Of a stretch of DNA of 64,000 nucleotides, positions 1 through 8,675 are shown in pieces. Both the position numbers and the translations under genes were made by a program. Numbering within the stretch: the stretch's first letter is position 1; every line of letters starts with the position of its first letter. The notes under the pieces were generated by a model. That model was not told the origin of the DNA. It saw only the letters and a list, made by a program, of their open reading frames with translations, and did not search any database. Source of the stretch: Trichomonas vaginalis G3 (Eukaryota; Parabasalia; Trichomonadida; Trichomonadidae). Location: contig NC_067206.1 of assembly GCF_026262505.1 (NCBI RefSeq), positions 28,101,896-28,165,895 of the forward strand. Direction: 5' to 3'.

Positions 1-405
1 TCTTCCTATCTTATATCTCTTTGTATTGAAGTCCTTCGGTTTCTGAACGATGTAAAGTAAGCCTTCACAGCAACGTTCCGTATCGAATGAACCATATGTT
101 ATGAAATTATATCCAACAACTGGGTCTAACCATAACAAAACTATTGGTATAAGACTTTTGTCGATGAGATATGCTGTAGTTCCATAGAATCTTACCGATA
201 TCATAAGCTCAGGATTTCTTGTCAAAATTTTCTGAGTAGAAGCAATTCTAACCCAGTCGCTTGCTCTCTTTCCAGATGGAGATATAATGTCTGACAAAGA
301 ATATTTGTTGTATTTCTTTGAGTATCTTACGTTTAAATCACCTATTCTAACCACTTTGGTGTCATTGTCTATCTTTTTAACTGTTTCAAACTCAGTGTTT
401 GTCAT
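1..405 (-). CDS. KilA-N-like protein, C-terminus beyond window edge
   Basis: Reading from an ATG at 405 toward position 1 gives 135 open codons with no stop. Residues such as VRIGDLNVRYSK, KYSLSDIISPSGKRASDWVR and LIDKSLIPIVLLWLDP are typical of KilA-N DNA-binding domains of DNA viruses and Mavericks. The gene is partial only because it leaves the window. Upstream is the leader GTATGTAAGAACAG shared with other KilA-N-type genes here. The role is inferred as a DNA-binding accessory protein; its target is unknown. Confidence 0.7.
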   Translation of the reverse strand, partial: MTNTEFETVKKIDNDTKVVRIGDLNVRYSKKYNKYSLSDIISPSGKRASDWVRIASTQKILTRNPELMISVRFYGTTAYLIDKSLIPIVLLWLDPVVGYNFITYGSFDTERCCEGLLYIVQKPKDFNTKRYKIGR

Positions 406-440
406 TTCCTGTTCTTACATACAAAATAAAAAAATAAAAA
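406..440 (-). promoter_or_regulatory. KilA-N-type leader/promoter
   Basis: On the minus strand TTTTTATTTTGTATGTAAGA followed by ACAG and then the ATG at 405. The same arrangement precedes 15,566 and, with variations, 1,746, 2,927 and 18,478. Confidence 0.45.
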
Positions 441-483
441 AAAATAAAACTAACGTTGTTTTTTTATTTTGTATAAAAGATAT

Positions 484-655
484 GATTTCATAGAGTTTTT
501 TTGACGAAGTGTCAAAGTTCACTTGGTAAAAAAAATACAGTTATATCATGAAATTTGGTCATTTTTTCACGATTTCATAGAGTTTTTTTACGAAGTGTAA
601 AAGTTCTCTTCGTCAAAAAAATACAGTTATATCATGAAATTTGGTCATTTTTTTC
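484..655. repeat. Two tandem copies of an 87-bp unit
   Basis: Units start at 484 and 571 with GATTTCATAGAGTTTTTT and share TACAGTTATATCATGAAATT and TTGGTCATTTTTT. They lie in the 445-bp gene-free stretch between the KilA-N leader and the border repeat at 658, in a position suited to upstream regulation. Confidence 0.8.
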
Positions 656-657
656 AG

Positions 658-837
658 CAAAAATATATTTTAGGTGGAACCAGGTCCCTCGGTCCCTCGG
701 TCCCTCGGTCAACTAACATCTTTTTGAAAACGGTGACAACATGACATTTTGACAACAGTCCAGGAAATAAACTTCATCGTATATGTTTTGTTAAGATTTC
801 TTCGTCAATGAGCGTAAATCAGACAAAAATATATTTC
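658..837 (+). repeat. Inverted-repeat arm 3' of the 298-aa gene
   Basis: Begins AAAAATATATTTTAGGTGGA, then three copies of GGTCCCTC, and ends in TCAGACAAAAATATATTT just after the gene. Its reverse complement is at 1,792-1,943 on the other side of the gene, with one GGTCCCTC copy. Confidence 0.8.
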
Positions 838-849
838 TACCATAACTAT

Positions 850-1746
850 TTACAAGCGTTTTACATGGTATATGTTGTGATGGTTCATGACTTTAAACAG
901 TTTTGTAGCTTCTATTTCTTCACGAAGGATATCAAAAGTTTTAACGATACCGAAAGTTTCTTTATATTTCTTCTTGACGTCAGATAGAAGGAAATCGTCA
1001 GCAGTTGGATAGTTTTTGTTCAGAAATGTCAACATGTCCATTTTATCTTCTGCTGGTTTCTCTGCTTCTTTCTTTAAGTCAGCATAGTCGTTTCGCATAC
1101 GTTCTATCTCTTTGACGGAGTAGTTATATTTCCTCATTGCTGCTTTACATTTTGAACATTGTGGGTTCATTTTAGCATTGTACATTGAAACCTTACCTGC
1201 AAGTATGACTAAGGCGTAAATGGTTTTCTTTAACTCAAAGGCTGCTGGTTTTATTTGTTGGTTCCATACTTTACCTCTTCTATCTTTATCTCTTATCTGC
1301 AAGACACATTTTGCAACTAACGAAACAAAGTTGTCGTAGGTCTTAAATTCTTCAGATTTATATATGTCAATGAAATATACCATATCGCAGTCTTTGTGGT
1401 TGCAATGAAATCCAAGAAACTCATAGTTTACCTTACGTATGAACTTCTTGGTTTCTACTGAGTCAGTTGGTTTCACTTCTATTTCATCGAATTCTGGAAT
1501 AGTAAGCTTTTGTTGTTGTATTTCAGGAAGTTTAGGTAGATGTTCCACCAGGTCCTGCATTTCATAAAGATACTGTTCATTTGTTTCATCTTTTGCACTA
1601 CAGTTTAAATCTCCTTGGAGAAGTTCTTGCTTTATCTTCTGGATTTCTGTTTCGAAAGTATATGAAGAAGGAATGAAGCTTTTCATCTCTACTAACATTG
1701 AAGTTGGGTTCATGACTAACGAGTTTGGTGAAGTTGTTGCTGACAT
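850..1746 (-). CDS. Maverick accessory protein with CxxC motif (family A)
   Basis: 298 aa of unknown function. It is a close paralogue of the 321-aa protein at 16,356-17,321 in the inner element. Features include a Cys pair (PQCSKC) in the C-terminal half, a charged region likely to form a coiled coil (VKEIERMRNDYADLKKEAEK) and a C-terminus ending HVKRL in both copies. The Cys residues could bind metal, but there is no full zinc-finger spacing. The gene lies between two inverted-repeat arms of about 150-180 bp, like a cassette. It starts just downstream of a TTTTTATTTTTATTGTAAGA leader. Confidence 0.65.
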   Translation of the reverse strand: MSATTSPNSLVMNPTSMLVEMKSFIPSSYTFETEIQKIKQELLQGDLNCSAKDETNEQYLYEMQDLVEHLPKLPEIQQQKLTIPEFDEIEVKPTDSVETKKFIRKVNYEFLGFHCNHKDCDMVYFIDIYKSEEFKTYDNFVSLVAKCVLQIRDKDRRGKVWNQQIKPAAFELKKTIYALVILAGKVSMYNAKMNPQCSKCKAAMRKYNYSVKEIERMRNDYADLKKEAEKPAEDKMDMLTFLNKNYPTADDFLLSDVKKKYKETFGIVKTFDILREEIEATKLFKVMNHHNIYHVKRL

Positions 1747-1785
1747 GTTCTTACAATAAAAATAAAAAAATATTTTTTTAAAAAA
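1747..1785 (-). promoter_or_regulatory. Leader/promoter of family A gene
   Basis: Minus-strand TTTTTATTTTTATTGTAAGA immediately precedes the ATG region, a variant of the KilA-N-type leader. Confidence 0.4.
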
Positions 1786-1791
1786 AAACTA

Positions 1792-1943
1792 AAATATATT
1801 TTTGTCTGATTTACGCTCATGTTTGACAAAACATATACGATGAAGTCTATTTCCTGTGTTGTTGTCAAAATGTCATGTTGTCACCATTTTCAAAAAGATG
1901 TTAGTTGACCGAGGGACCTGGTTCCACCTAAAATATATTTTTG
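1792..1943 (-). repeat. Inverted-repeat arm 5' of the 298-aa gene
   Basis: Reverse complement of 658-837, with one rather than three copies of the GGTCCCTC unit and a few small differences. Confidence 0.8.
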
Positions 1944-1960
1944 TGCTATGTTTTCAGCAC

Positions 1961-2132
1961 AAAACAAGCATTTTGTGAAGAATATACCACCCGCCGGAAT
2001 TCCGGCAGGTGCTTTTTATACAAAACATTTACGATGAAGTCTCAACAAAACAAGCATTTTGTGAAGAATATACCACCCGCCGGAATTCCGGCGGTTGCTT
2101 TTTATACAAAACATATACGATGAAGTCTATCT
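1961..2132. repeat. Tandem 86-bp units with GC-rich palindrome
   Basis: Two units start at 1,961 and 2,047 with AAAACAAGCATTTTGTGAAG, each carrying the palindrome CCGCCGGAATTCCGG (arms vary) and then TACAAAACAT.TACGATGAAG. Translated, the start of each unit resembles the KilA-N segment KQAF found in the 15.7-kb copy, so the units look like KilA-N fragments holding a palindromic insert. The rest of 1,944-2,268 is a further border repeat (CACCTAAA...AAAATATATTTTTG); no gene seen. Confidence 0.75.
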
Positions 2133-2268
2133 CCTGTGTTGTTGTCTAAATGTCATGTTGTCACACTTTTTCAGAGAAGTTTAAATTACCTGGTGACCTG
2201 GTGACACCTAAAAACCATCTAACCTAAAATATATTTTTGCCGAATTCAATAAAAATAAAATGGTTCAT

Positions 2269-2927
2269 TTACTCACAATATTTTTGTACAAAACGACCCC
2301 AAACTTTTAACCTCTCTTCTGCAGCTTCTAATGAAACTTTAGCGAGTTCATATTCTCTAAATTCTCTCTTTAAATCTTCTTGTTCCCATTGGTCTAGTTC
2401 GTATGGAGAATCTCTATAACCAGAACATATCTCATGTTCATGTTCTATTTGTTTTAAACGCATTTTTCTAACTTCTTGTTCGAACAAAGGTTTAGCATTC
2501 TCTGCTGTATCTTCAAGTTCTTCTTTTAATTTCTCATGAACTTTCTTGTCTATGGAGTCCAGAATTTTTCCAACTGCTATGCAATATTTTGGAGAAGCCC
2601 ACATTGCTATATAGTTTACAAGTCTTGGGTCTACATACGTTCCTCTAACCTGTTTGATTTCATCGGGAATTCCTGCATTAACATTGTATAAAAAGCACCC
2701 GCCGGAATTCCGGCGGGTGGTATATTCTTCACAAAATGCCTTAAAATACTCTTCCCAGGACTTATTTTCCAACAACTTTCTAAAGTCTTTCCTAAACTGC
2801 TGACACATATTTGTTGCATTTATATAACATCCTTGTCTCTACGTAAGACTTCAATACCGTTGTAAGTGCCTTTTGTGAATGTTTCGCCATTAGATTTGTT
2901 CGTGAACGTTTTTGCTTCGACTGTCAT
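2269..2927 (-). pseudogene. KilA-N protein copy, broken
   Basis: The N-terminus near 2,927 (MTVEAKTFTNKSNGETFTKG) matches the KilA-N copy at 15,566, and the remainder carries the family core GTYVDPRLVNYIAMWASPKY plus a Glu-rich C-terminal helix ending WGRFVQKYCE. About one break. A 24-bp palindromic insert (2,696-2,719) lies within the KilA-N core and adds residues absent from the 15.7-kb copy without changing the frame. It belongs to the outer element and has the KilA-N-type leader upstream. Confidence 0.75.
2696..2719. repeat. 24-bp perfect GC palindrome inside KilA-N gene
   Basis: Centre CCGCCGGAATTCCGGCGG, extended by CAC/GTG on each side. Flanks match the two tandem units at 1,961-2,132 in the opposite orientation. 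GC content is far above the surroundings. Confidence 0.85.
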
Positions 2928-3241
2928 TTCAGTTCTTACAATAAAAATAAAAAATATTTTTTGGTGGGACGTCGGACATTCGTTTGTGGCTTAACCGTCG
3001 GACATTGTCTTGAAACAGTACAAGACTAGTTCTGAGATCTCACCTAAAATATATTTTTGGGTCATTTACGCTCATTACGAAGAAGAAGTTTTGACAAAAC
3101 ATTTACGATGAAGTTTATTTCCTGTGTTGTTGTCTAAATGTCATGTTGTCACACTTTTTCAGAGAAGTTAAAATGACCTGGGGACCTGGGGACCGAGGGA
3201 CCTGGTTCCACCTAAAAACCATCTACCCTAAAATATATTTT
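2928..3241. other. Gene-free stretch with border repeats
   Basis: Contains the leader for 2,927, a short segment with GTCGGACATT twice, and two copies of the border motif CACCTAAA.../AAAATATATTTTT with GGGACCTGG repeats. These are related to the arms at 658 and 1,792. Confidence 0.5.
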
Positions 3242-4102
3242 TCAATACTTTTTCAGCACTTTTCCGTAGTTGTATATGAAAGACAATTCGAGATAAAAGT
3301 CATAGTACAATGGAATAATATGCTGCACACCGTTTGTTGTGAACCAGACTTGAAAGTCAGAGAAACTGTTACTAGGTGGTTCGTAGAATTTAGAAGCAAA
3401 GTCATAAAAGTCCTTACCGATACACAGAAAACTGTTGTTGCTTGAACTGAAACTTGCATGACACATGACATTTTGAGGGTCAAACACGTTTCTATAAACT
3501 GTCAAATCTGCTGGTGGAAGTATAAATTTAAATGGACCATCTGGTGGTAATGGTTCGTTCTGGTTTAGTAACCGAAGAAATTGTGCCCAAGAACGTCTGT
3601 CCACCCCCCAATATAAAAACTCTGTATCTCTTGGAGGGTTAATTTCAATCTTTTGAAATGAAACTGTGGAGTTCATCTTGTCGTATTCTAGCTTCAGATA
3701 GTATGTTCCATTTAGTAAAGAGTGGTATTTTTCTTGAAATTCCCAGTAGTATTTGTTTATTTGAGTTTGAAAGTCATTTAGAGTTTTTTCAAGACTTTCG
3801 TCTGAACGAATTGTAAAGATTTTCATTTCATCAAATTTTTCTATTAGACCATCAGAACCTTTATACTGACCATGAAAATATACTGCGAACATAAACGCGT
3901 TAGTTCTATTTGAAAACAAAACTCTTCTAAATCCTATTGCCTTTGCATCTGAAGGACTTTGAAGCCAACGAATTGGATAGTCAAACCTGTAAGCTCCGGA
4001 TGAAATTTCTTCATCTGATATAGTCCTACCAGCATTTGTAAAGATATAGTCTAACGGTTTTGTATCTGCTACTTTTGTTCTTTGTTTTTCAACCTGAAGC
4101 AT
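3242..4102 (-). CDS. Penton-like minor capsid protein candidate (outer element)
   Basis: 286 aa, looks whole. It is related along its length to 32,984-33,833, and more distantly to 6,890-7,771 and 23,866-24,698, through a shared N-terminal motif (YRFDYPIRWLQ...AIGFRRV) and a C-terminal block (EPPSNSFSDFQVWFT). Its size, repeated occurrence and position among structural genes suit the single-jelly-roll minor capsid protein of Polintons, but I infer this from context only. The start fits the compact promoter TTTTTACATATATTAAATG at 4,102. Another virion protein is possible. Confidence 0.5.
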   Translation of the reverse strand: MLQVEKQRTKVADTKPLDYIFTNAGRTISDEEISSGAYRFDYPIRWLQSPSDAKAIGFRRVLFSNRTNAFMFAVYFHGQYKGSDGLIEKFDEMKIFTIRSDESLEKTLNDFQTQINKYYWEFQEKYHSLLNGTYYLKLEYDKMNSTVSFQKIEINPPRDTEFLYWGVDRRSWAQFLRLLNQNEPLPPDGPFKFILPPADLTVYRNVFDPQNVMCHASFSSSNNSFLCIGKDFYDFASKFYEPPSNSFSDFQVWFTTNGVQHIIPLYYDFYLELSFIYNYGKVLKKY

Positions 4103-4158
4103 TTAATATATGTAAAAATATACTGTTTTAAAAACGTTTTAAAATGGTATGCAATTTT

Positions 4159-5510
4159 TTATTTCATGCAATGTTTTATTTCTGTGCCGTCTTCAAGTAT
4201 TCCCCAGTACTTACGTTTGGAGAGGACATGAACTTCGGAAAATACCTTATCTAGCTTAAAAAAGCCCATCTTTTCACCGACCATTCCCATTTCAATGAGT
4301 TTGTTATAGCCTTCTTCGTTCGTCATGAGTGCATCGATGTTCTCATAGTAAACCTTCACTTTGGATTTAACTTCCGAGAAGAATTTGTTGTAGTTGTCAA
4401 GGACTGCCTTTGCGAACTGAGGATAAGACCAATGTTCGACAATAGGTTTTAATGTGGTTACTAAGCCACTTTGACCTTCGGTGAACTCGTACTTCAAAAC
4501 AAAAGGAGAAAACCTTTCAACAAAGTTGTCGACCTTCTCATAGTGTTTACTCTTCATCTTTTGAGGTTTTTTAATGGAATATCCCCATGTCGAATTCATA
4601 AGCAATTTGAGTGTCATTGCAAGTTTGGGGTTTGACTTTTCCTAATATCATACATTTGTTGTATGACTTTTCCAACTGTATAGTTCCTTCCCGGGAACTC
4701 ACCATTTTCGTTTGGAATTCCAGTCGGGATATATTGGACAAACCTCATGTACGCAGCGTTAAGGTCGACATAGTATATCTTTTCGTTTGAGTCGAACTTG
4801 TCGCATCCAATCGGTCCAGTTCGTGGAAATTCAAGTGAGTCTCTTATCTTTTGAGAAACCTCGCCTGTTATCTCATAAACATCGTCAAAGCAACCTGTTT
4901 CATATAAAACCTTCTGACCTAACTCTGATGCTCTCCAATACAATTTGACGTCGATTGGATTTCTCAATGGAAGTTTGTTTATAGCATCTTGAAGTTCTTG
5001 CAACCTCATTGGAAGTTCTTCTGGTTCAGGTTGGTATCCGAACAATCCAACTCCTTTTGGAACTGTGTACTTCTTTGTGCTATAACTTTGTCTGGAACAA
5101 CTTTTGGTCTTACCAACAATGAAAAGTTTGTTTCGTCTTTTGGTACAAAAGTTTCTGTCAGCTTGTCATCTGGAATTGGTTCCAACAAGCCTTTCTCGAA
5201 AAGAATGTTAACAGCTCTGACAATGTTGCACTTACCTTTTCCGAACAATGGGTTTGTAAGACTTTCGTTCAACATGAAGTGGTTGTGGATGAGTACAATC
5301 TTCAACCATGGTAAGTCTTTGTCAACAACATAGTCGTCATGTGAAGAACCTTTCTCAGTCGGAATGTTGACTCGGATATTGACATTTGCCAACGGTGCAA
5401 TTTTTGTCAATTGCCCTCTAAGAATGTACCTTGTTTTCACACATGACTCAAGATACTTCATTTTCTCTTCTGAAACAAGACCAGAGTTCCTGAGACATGT
5501 AAGAAAGTTA
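4159..5510 (-). pseudogene. Outer-element DNA polymerase B, part left of the inner insertion
   Basis: Minus-strand coding remnants with polymerase B signatures: VDLNAAYM (motif A-like), LLMNSTWGYS (motif B-like) and YYENIDALM (motif C position). The segment IVLIHNHFMLNESL corresponds to LLLVEDHYMLNERL of the inner PolB. The inner element entered this gene at 5,511-5,516; the other flank of the gene lies at 28,476-29,291. Besides that insertion it is broken about twice. The family replicates Polinton DNA by protein priming. Confidence 0.8.
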
Positions 5511-5516
5511 GTATAC
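5511..5516. repeat. Candidate 6-bp target site duplication, left
   Basis: GTATAC directly outside the left terminus (element begins AAGTCTCGTG). The same hexamer lies outside the right terminus at 28,471-28,476. It is self-palindromic, so the end could be placed a few bases either way. Confidence 0.7.
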
Positions 5517-6173
5517 AAGTCTCGTGTACTGAGGCACTGCGTTCCTTAGTACGCAATACTTGTGAATTTGACACTTTACAAAACCGTTAACGTATATTTT
5601 ACAACACAAACACAAACACCAACTTAACCTTAAATATTTATAAAGCCGCCAACCACTTCACCTTACTACTGTAAAAATAAACGTTCTCACTTACAAAAGT
5701 ATTGCAACTCTTCCCATTGCTGTGCTTCACACAATAGTTCATATTCTTCAGTATCGCTGCTGTCGCTCCAATCGTCAGAGTCAAAGTCACTGTCAAAATA
5801 AATGTTAGTAAGTTTTGACAAAGCTAATGAAACACGTTTACCGTTTGTATCGTATGCTTGTATAAACTTTCCATTCTTCATTCCTTCATAAACGCTCAAA
5901 CTAACTTTACCCTTTCTCCCTCGTATCTGATAGAATGTATTTTCACGAGGAACGAAGAACAAATTCTTGAACTCATGACCGTTGTAGTTTGTTATCTCAA
6001 TAGTTTTCGTCATTACATCCAAATAAAATAAAAATAAAATAAAAATAAACTTAAAAATTAATGATATCACCACCCTCACACGTATGAAAACATCCATTTA
6101 AATTTAGGTGAAGTGGTGAAATCTCACCTCTTTTTTCACCCGTTGAATTCATTGCTTTATAACTCTCTTCCTT
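5517..6173. repeat. Left terminal inverted repeat of inner Maverick
   Basis: About 657 bp, reverse-complementary to 27,809-28,470 with few differences; the clearest is a short replaced stretch upstream of the enclosed gene (near 6,080-6,105). It contains a complete copy of the 108-aa gene and runs into the 3' end of the 171-aa gene. Confidence 0.9.
5687..6013 (-). CDS. 108-aa acidic-tailed protein encoded in the left terminal repeat
   Basis: Start chosen at MTKTIEITNYNGHEFKNLFF (6,013), which matches the only start available in the right-hand copy (27,974) and follows the compact promoter; a longer reading to 6,097 has no counterpart there. It is predicted globular with a strongly acidic C-terminal stretch (DSDFDSDDWSDSSDTEEYE). 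Function unknown. Both copies appear identical and whole, so the element carries two doses, one at each end and both pointing outward. Confidence 0.75.
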   Translation of the reverse strand: MTKTIEITNYNGHEFKNLFFVPRENTFYQIRGRKGKVSLSVYEGMKNGKFIQAYDTNGKRVSLALSKLTNIYFDSDFDSDDWSDSSDTEEYELLCEAQQWEELQYFCK

Positions 6174-6664
6174 GGTTTCTTTTTAGTTGCTTTCTTCACG
6201 TCTGTCTCCAACTTGACTGTCTTTCTTCTTCGTCCGTAATGATACCAATTACTTCCACCAGTCAATGGGTCAAATGGTCTTTCGTAAGGGTTTCCATACA
6301 TTCCATAGGGACCATACGGAAGAACTACTGGTGGAGGAAGAGTTCCATCGACTCTATTTAAATGCATTGTTTCACCTTTCATCTGGTCATTAAAGTCTTT
6401 TGCGTGTTTTGCAAACTCATCGTCCTTTCCTAAAGCATTTTCTGACTCAGTCGCAACCAAATTGGATGCTTTATTTATGAGCCCTATTTTATTTAATCTT
6501 AACTTCTTTGCAACCCAGCCTCCAATCTTTCCTTTATTTGCGTCTAATGTCTTTGAAACTCTTCCTCCACTCATTTTATTTACTGCGTCATAAGCCCCAA
6601 GTGCTTTTGCTCCAAATGCTAATGCTTTTGTTCCCATTGCGCCTAAAGCTGCCCAAGCTACCAT
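6149..6664 (-). CDS. Basic Gly/Ala-rich virion protein candidate
   Basis: 171 aa. The N-terminus is a hydrophobic Ala/Gly-rich stretch (MVAWAALGAMGTKALAFGAK), the middle is Pro/Tyr-rich (GPYGMYGNPYERP) and the C-terminus highly basic (KKATKKKPRKRVIKQ). The design recalls membrane-active or core proteins of adenovirus-like particles, but no domain is recognised. It starts 1 bp from the end of the next gene in a minus-strand run (6,149-7,771). Similar N-termini occur at 30,105 and 33,838. Confidence 0.55.
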   Translation of the reverse strand: MVAWAALGAMGTKALAFGAKALGAYDAVNKMSGGRVSKTLDANKGKIGGWVAKKLRLNKIGLINKASNLVATESENALGKDDEFAKHAKDFNDQMKGETMHLNRVDGTLPPPVVLPYGPYGMYGNPYERPFDPLTGGSNWYHYGRRRKTVKLETDVKKATKKKPRKRVIKQ

Positions 6665-6889
6665 TTACACCATATTAAAATCATCTCTCTTCAATATTAT
6701 CTCATAAAAGTTCTCGTTACTGGAGAAAGTCAATGAAACATAAACATTCTCATGGACTTCGTCCTCGCCGCGTTGCGGCTTCATAAACTTATTTCTTATA
6801 TCATCTATACGCTTCAAAATGTCTGAACAATTGCTAACATCTTCTACAACAGTTATTTCATCATGAATGACCTTCAAGAACAAGCTCAT
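6665..6889 (-). CDS. 74-aa hypothetical Maverick protein
   Basis: MSLFLKVIHDEITVVEDVSN..., preceded by TTTTAATTGCATATTAAATG and directly abutting its neighbours. No domain recognised. A paired GC hairpin (6,754-6,779) lies in the reading frame and supplies residues MKPQRGEDEVH. Confidence 0.6.
   Translation of the reverse strand: MSLFLKVIHDEITVVEDVSNCSDILKRIDDIRNKFMKPQRGEDEVHENVYVSLTFSSNENFYEIILKRDDFNMV
6754..6779. repeat. Paired GC hairpin 1 (in CDS)
   Basis: GGAC-TTC-GTCC then GCCGC-GTT-GCGGC. Same layout and flanks (CAT...CTT) as the copies at 16,241 and 23,764, with GGAC/GTCC replacing GGGC/GCCC. Confidence 0.85.
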
Positions 6890-7771
6890 TTAATATGCAA
6901 TTAAAATCATTTCAATAATGAGTCCATCCTTTCCATCTTTAGGTAGCACAACATCTTTCATTGAAGAAGGTTCGACAAGTCTTATGTTAAACTTACTGAC
7001 AAAGTTTGTTATACTATAATGCTTCGGTGGCGAATACATGTAGTTTGAAAGACATAATATAGATTCTTCAGCAAATTCACTTATACTGGATTTTATAACA
7101 ATGTTCTCACGAGACCAAACGCCACCAATTGACAATCTTGTAAGCAATCCTGCTGAACCTTCAACTGTAAACGTCGATGGTAACATTCCACGAAGGTCAT
7201 CTATTGACATCTTTGAGTCACTGAATTTAAATATTTTCTTAAAGCAATCGTCATTATCTAACCATGCAATAGCTTTGAAGTTTTCATTCGAATATACATC
7301 TGCTTCATTAAATGTAAAACCTGACTTCTTTGCAGAGACGACTTTAAAATCTATTGAGTTTGTTTCAAAATTATATGCTATGGTAACTTCTGAAGGTAAT
7401 GGATGTCCTTCCGCAGTCAGTTGTTCTCTCACTACCGTTTGAAGCTTTGTGTTAAAAACTTTCATGTCATCTCCTGTGTCTAGGTTCACATACACAGCAA
7501 CGGGAAAACTATCTTGCTTCTTTGTTTCATCATTATATCTCAAAACATTAAAGTTCTTCAATAATATTGTCCTTCCTGCTGGAATACTTCGAACCTGTCT
7601 GATTTCAATAGCTTTCTCACCTCCTACATACTCTACCCAGTGCCTTGGATATTCATAAGTATACTGACTTTCTTGAATTTTGGTAGGTTTCATCATAACG
7701 TGTTCATAGTATATCTTTATACTCTTGTCAGTTAGACTCGGTGCTATGTTCTGAATATTTCTGACTTGCAT
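6890..7771 (-). CDS. Penton-like minor capsid protein candidate (inner element)
   Basis: 293 aa from MQVRNIQNIAPSL; this start is preferred over an upstream one at 7,858 because 7,858 lies inside the divergent ATPase gene, while 7,771 sits on the compact promoter. It shares the family motif (YTYEYPRHWVEYVGGEKAIE, compare YRFDYPIRWLQ...AIGFRRV at 3,242). Looks whole. The assignment rests on family relatedness within the window and the head-to-head position with the ATPase. Confidence 0.5.
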   Translation of the reverse strand: MQVRNIQNIAPSLTDKSIKIYYEHVMMKPTKIQESQYTYEYPRHWVEYVGGEKAIEIRQVRSIPAGRTILLKNFNVLRYNDETKKQDSFPVAVYVNLDTGDDMKVFNTKLQTVVREQLTAEGHPLPSEVTIAYNFETNSIDFKVVSAKKSGFTFNEADVYSNENFKAIAWLDNDDCFKKIFKFSDSKMSIDDLRGMLPSTFTVEGSAGLLTRLSIGGVWSRENIVIKSSISEFAEESILCLSNYMYSPPKHYSITNFVSKFNIRLVEPSSMKDVVLPKDGKDGLIIEMILIAY

Positions 7772-7787
7772 TTTTAATGAAGATAAA
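7772..7787. promoter_or_regulatory. 16-bp bidirectional promoter
   Basis: Between two start codons: plus strand reads TTTTTAATGAAGATAAAATG, minus strand TTTTATCTTCATTAAAAATG. The two directions are near mirror images. Confidence 0.55.
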
Positions 7788-8675
7788 ATGAAGCATTTAA
7801 TACATGACGTAGATGAAGACATGAATGAAAGCAGTGAAAAGCTCAACTCTTCTCTCATTCTTCCTTTCAGTAAGGACTATGAGTTCTGTTCAAATGGCGT
7901 TTATTTCTATTGTGGAAAGATGGGTTCAGGTAAGACATTTAATTTAATTCGTCATATACTCATAACAGAGCGTTTAGGAAACGACTCTTACTATGACCAA
8001 ATCATTATATCAGCAACTTCAGACTCTATGGATTCAACAGCGAAAACATTTATGTCAAAAGTTCAAGCCTCTGTCGTTAAAGTTCCAGATAGCGAACTCA
8101 TTGAATTTCTTCAACGTTACATTCGACGTAAGAGAAAATATTATGCTATTGTAGAGTTCATACAGTCAGGAATGCAAAAGACTTCTGAGGAGATGGAAAG
8201 AATTATTGACAAACACCACTTACGTCAATACTCAGGAGTTTACGATATGAAACGACTGACAAACTACATTCTATCAAAACTTTCAAAATACCCCTTCAAA
8301 AAGTATCCTTCAAACACTCTGCTCGTTTGTGACGACTTCGCCGGAAAAGGTTTAGTGTCAAAAGCAGACTCACCATTAGCTAACATCATAACTAAAGTCA
8401 GACATTACCACTTAACTGTAGCAATACTTATGCAAACATGGCGTTTCCTTGCTTTAAACATAAAACGTCTCATAACTGACTTCGTTATCTTTCAAGGTTT
8501 CTCACGCTATGATATTGAACTCATTTGGAAACAGTCAGGTATAACATTACCTTTTGAAGAAATTTGGGAAGCATATAAGTCTCTCATCTCTCCTCGTTCA
8601 TACCTTGAGATTCATATCATGACTAATACCATTAAAGTCAAAAATATTCCATGGGAACGACCAACATTGTTTTAA
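7788..8675 (+). CDS. DNA-packaging ATPase (FtsK/HerA, A32-like)
   Basis: 295 aa. Walker A GKMGSGKT at residues 43-50, Walker B LLVCDDF at about 178-184, followed by ITKVRHYHLTVAILMQTWRF, a typical sensor region for the Polinton/poxvirus A32 packaging ATPases. The family pumps the genome into preformed capsids using ATP. Length is as expected and the gene looks whole. It overlaps the convergent gene at 8,672 by 4 bp and shares a 16-bp promoter with the penton-like gene. Confidence 0.85.
   Translation: MKHLIHDVDEDMNESSEKLNSSLILPFSKDYEFCSNGVYFYCGKMGSGKTFNLIRHILITERLGNDSYYDQIIISATSDSMDSTAKTFMSKVQASVVKVPDSELIEFLQRYIRRKRKYYAIVEFIQSGMQKTSEEMERIIDKHHLRQYSGVYDMKRLTNYILSKLSKYPFKKYPSNTLLVCDDFAGKGLVSKADSPLANIITKVRHYHLTVAILMQTWRFLALNIKRLITDFVIFQGFSRYDIELIWKQSGITLPFEEIWEAYKSLISPRSYLEIHIMTNTIKVKNIPWERPTLF

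Noticed and set aside
1941-2123. 60-codon open frame over the tandem palindromic units
   Set aside because: It is the translation of the repeat itself; only fragments of KilA-N-like sequence, no independent gene.
4682-4699. AGTTCC...GGAACT hairpin in the outer PolB remnant, as a member of the paired-hairpin family
   Set aside because: Single stem, larger loop, moderate GC and no homologous flanks; likely chance.
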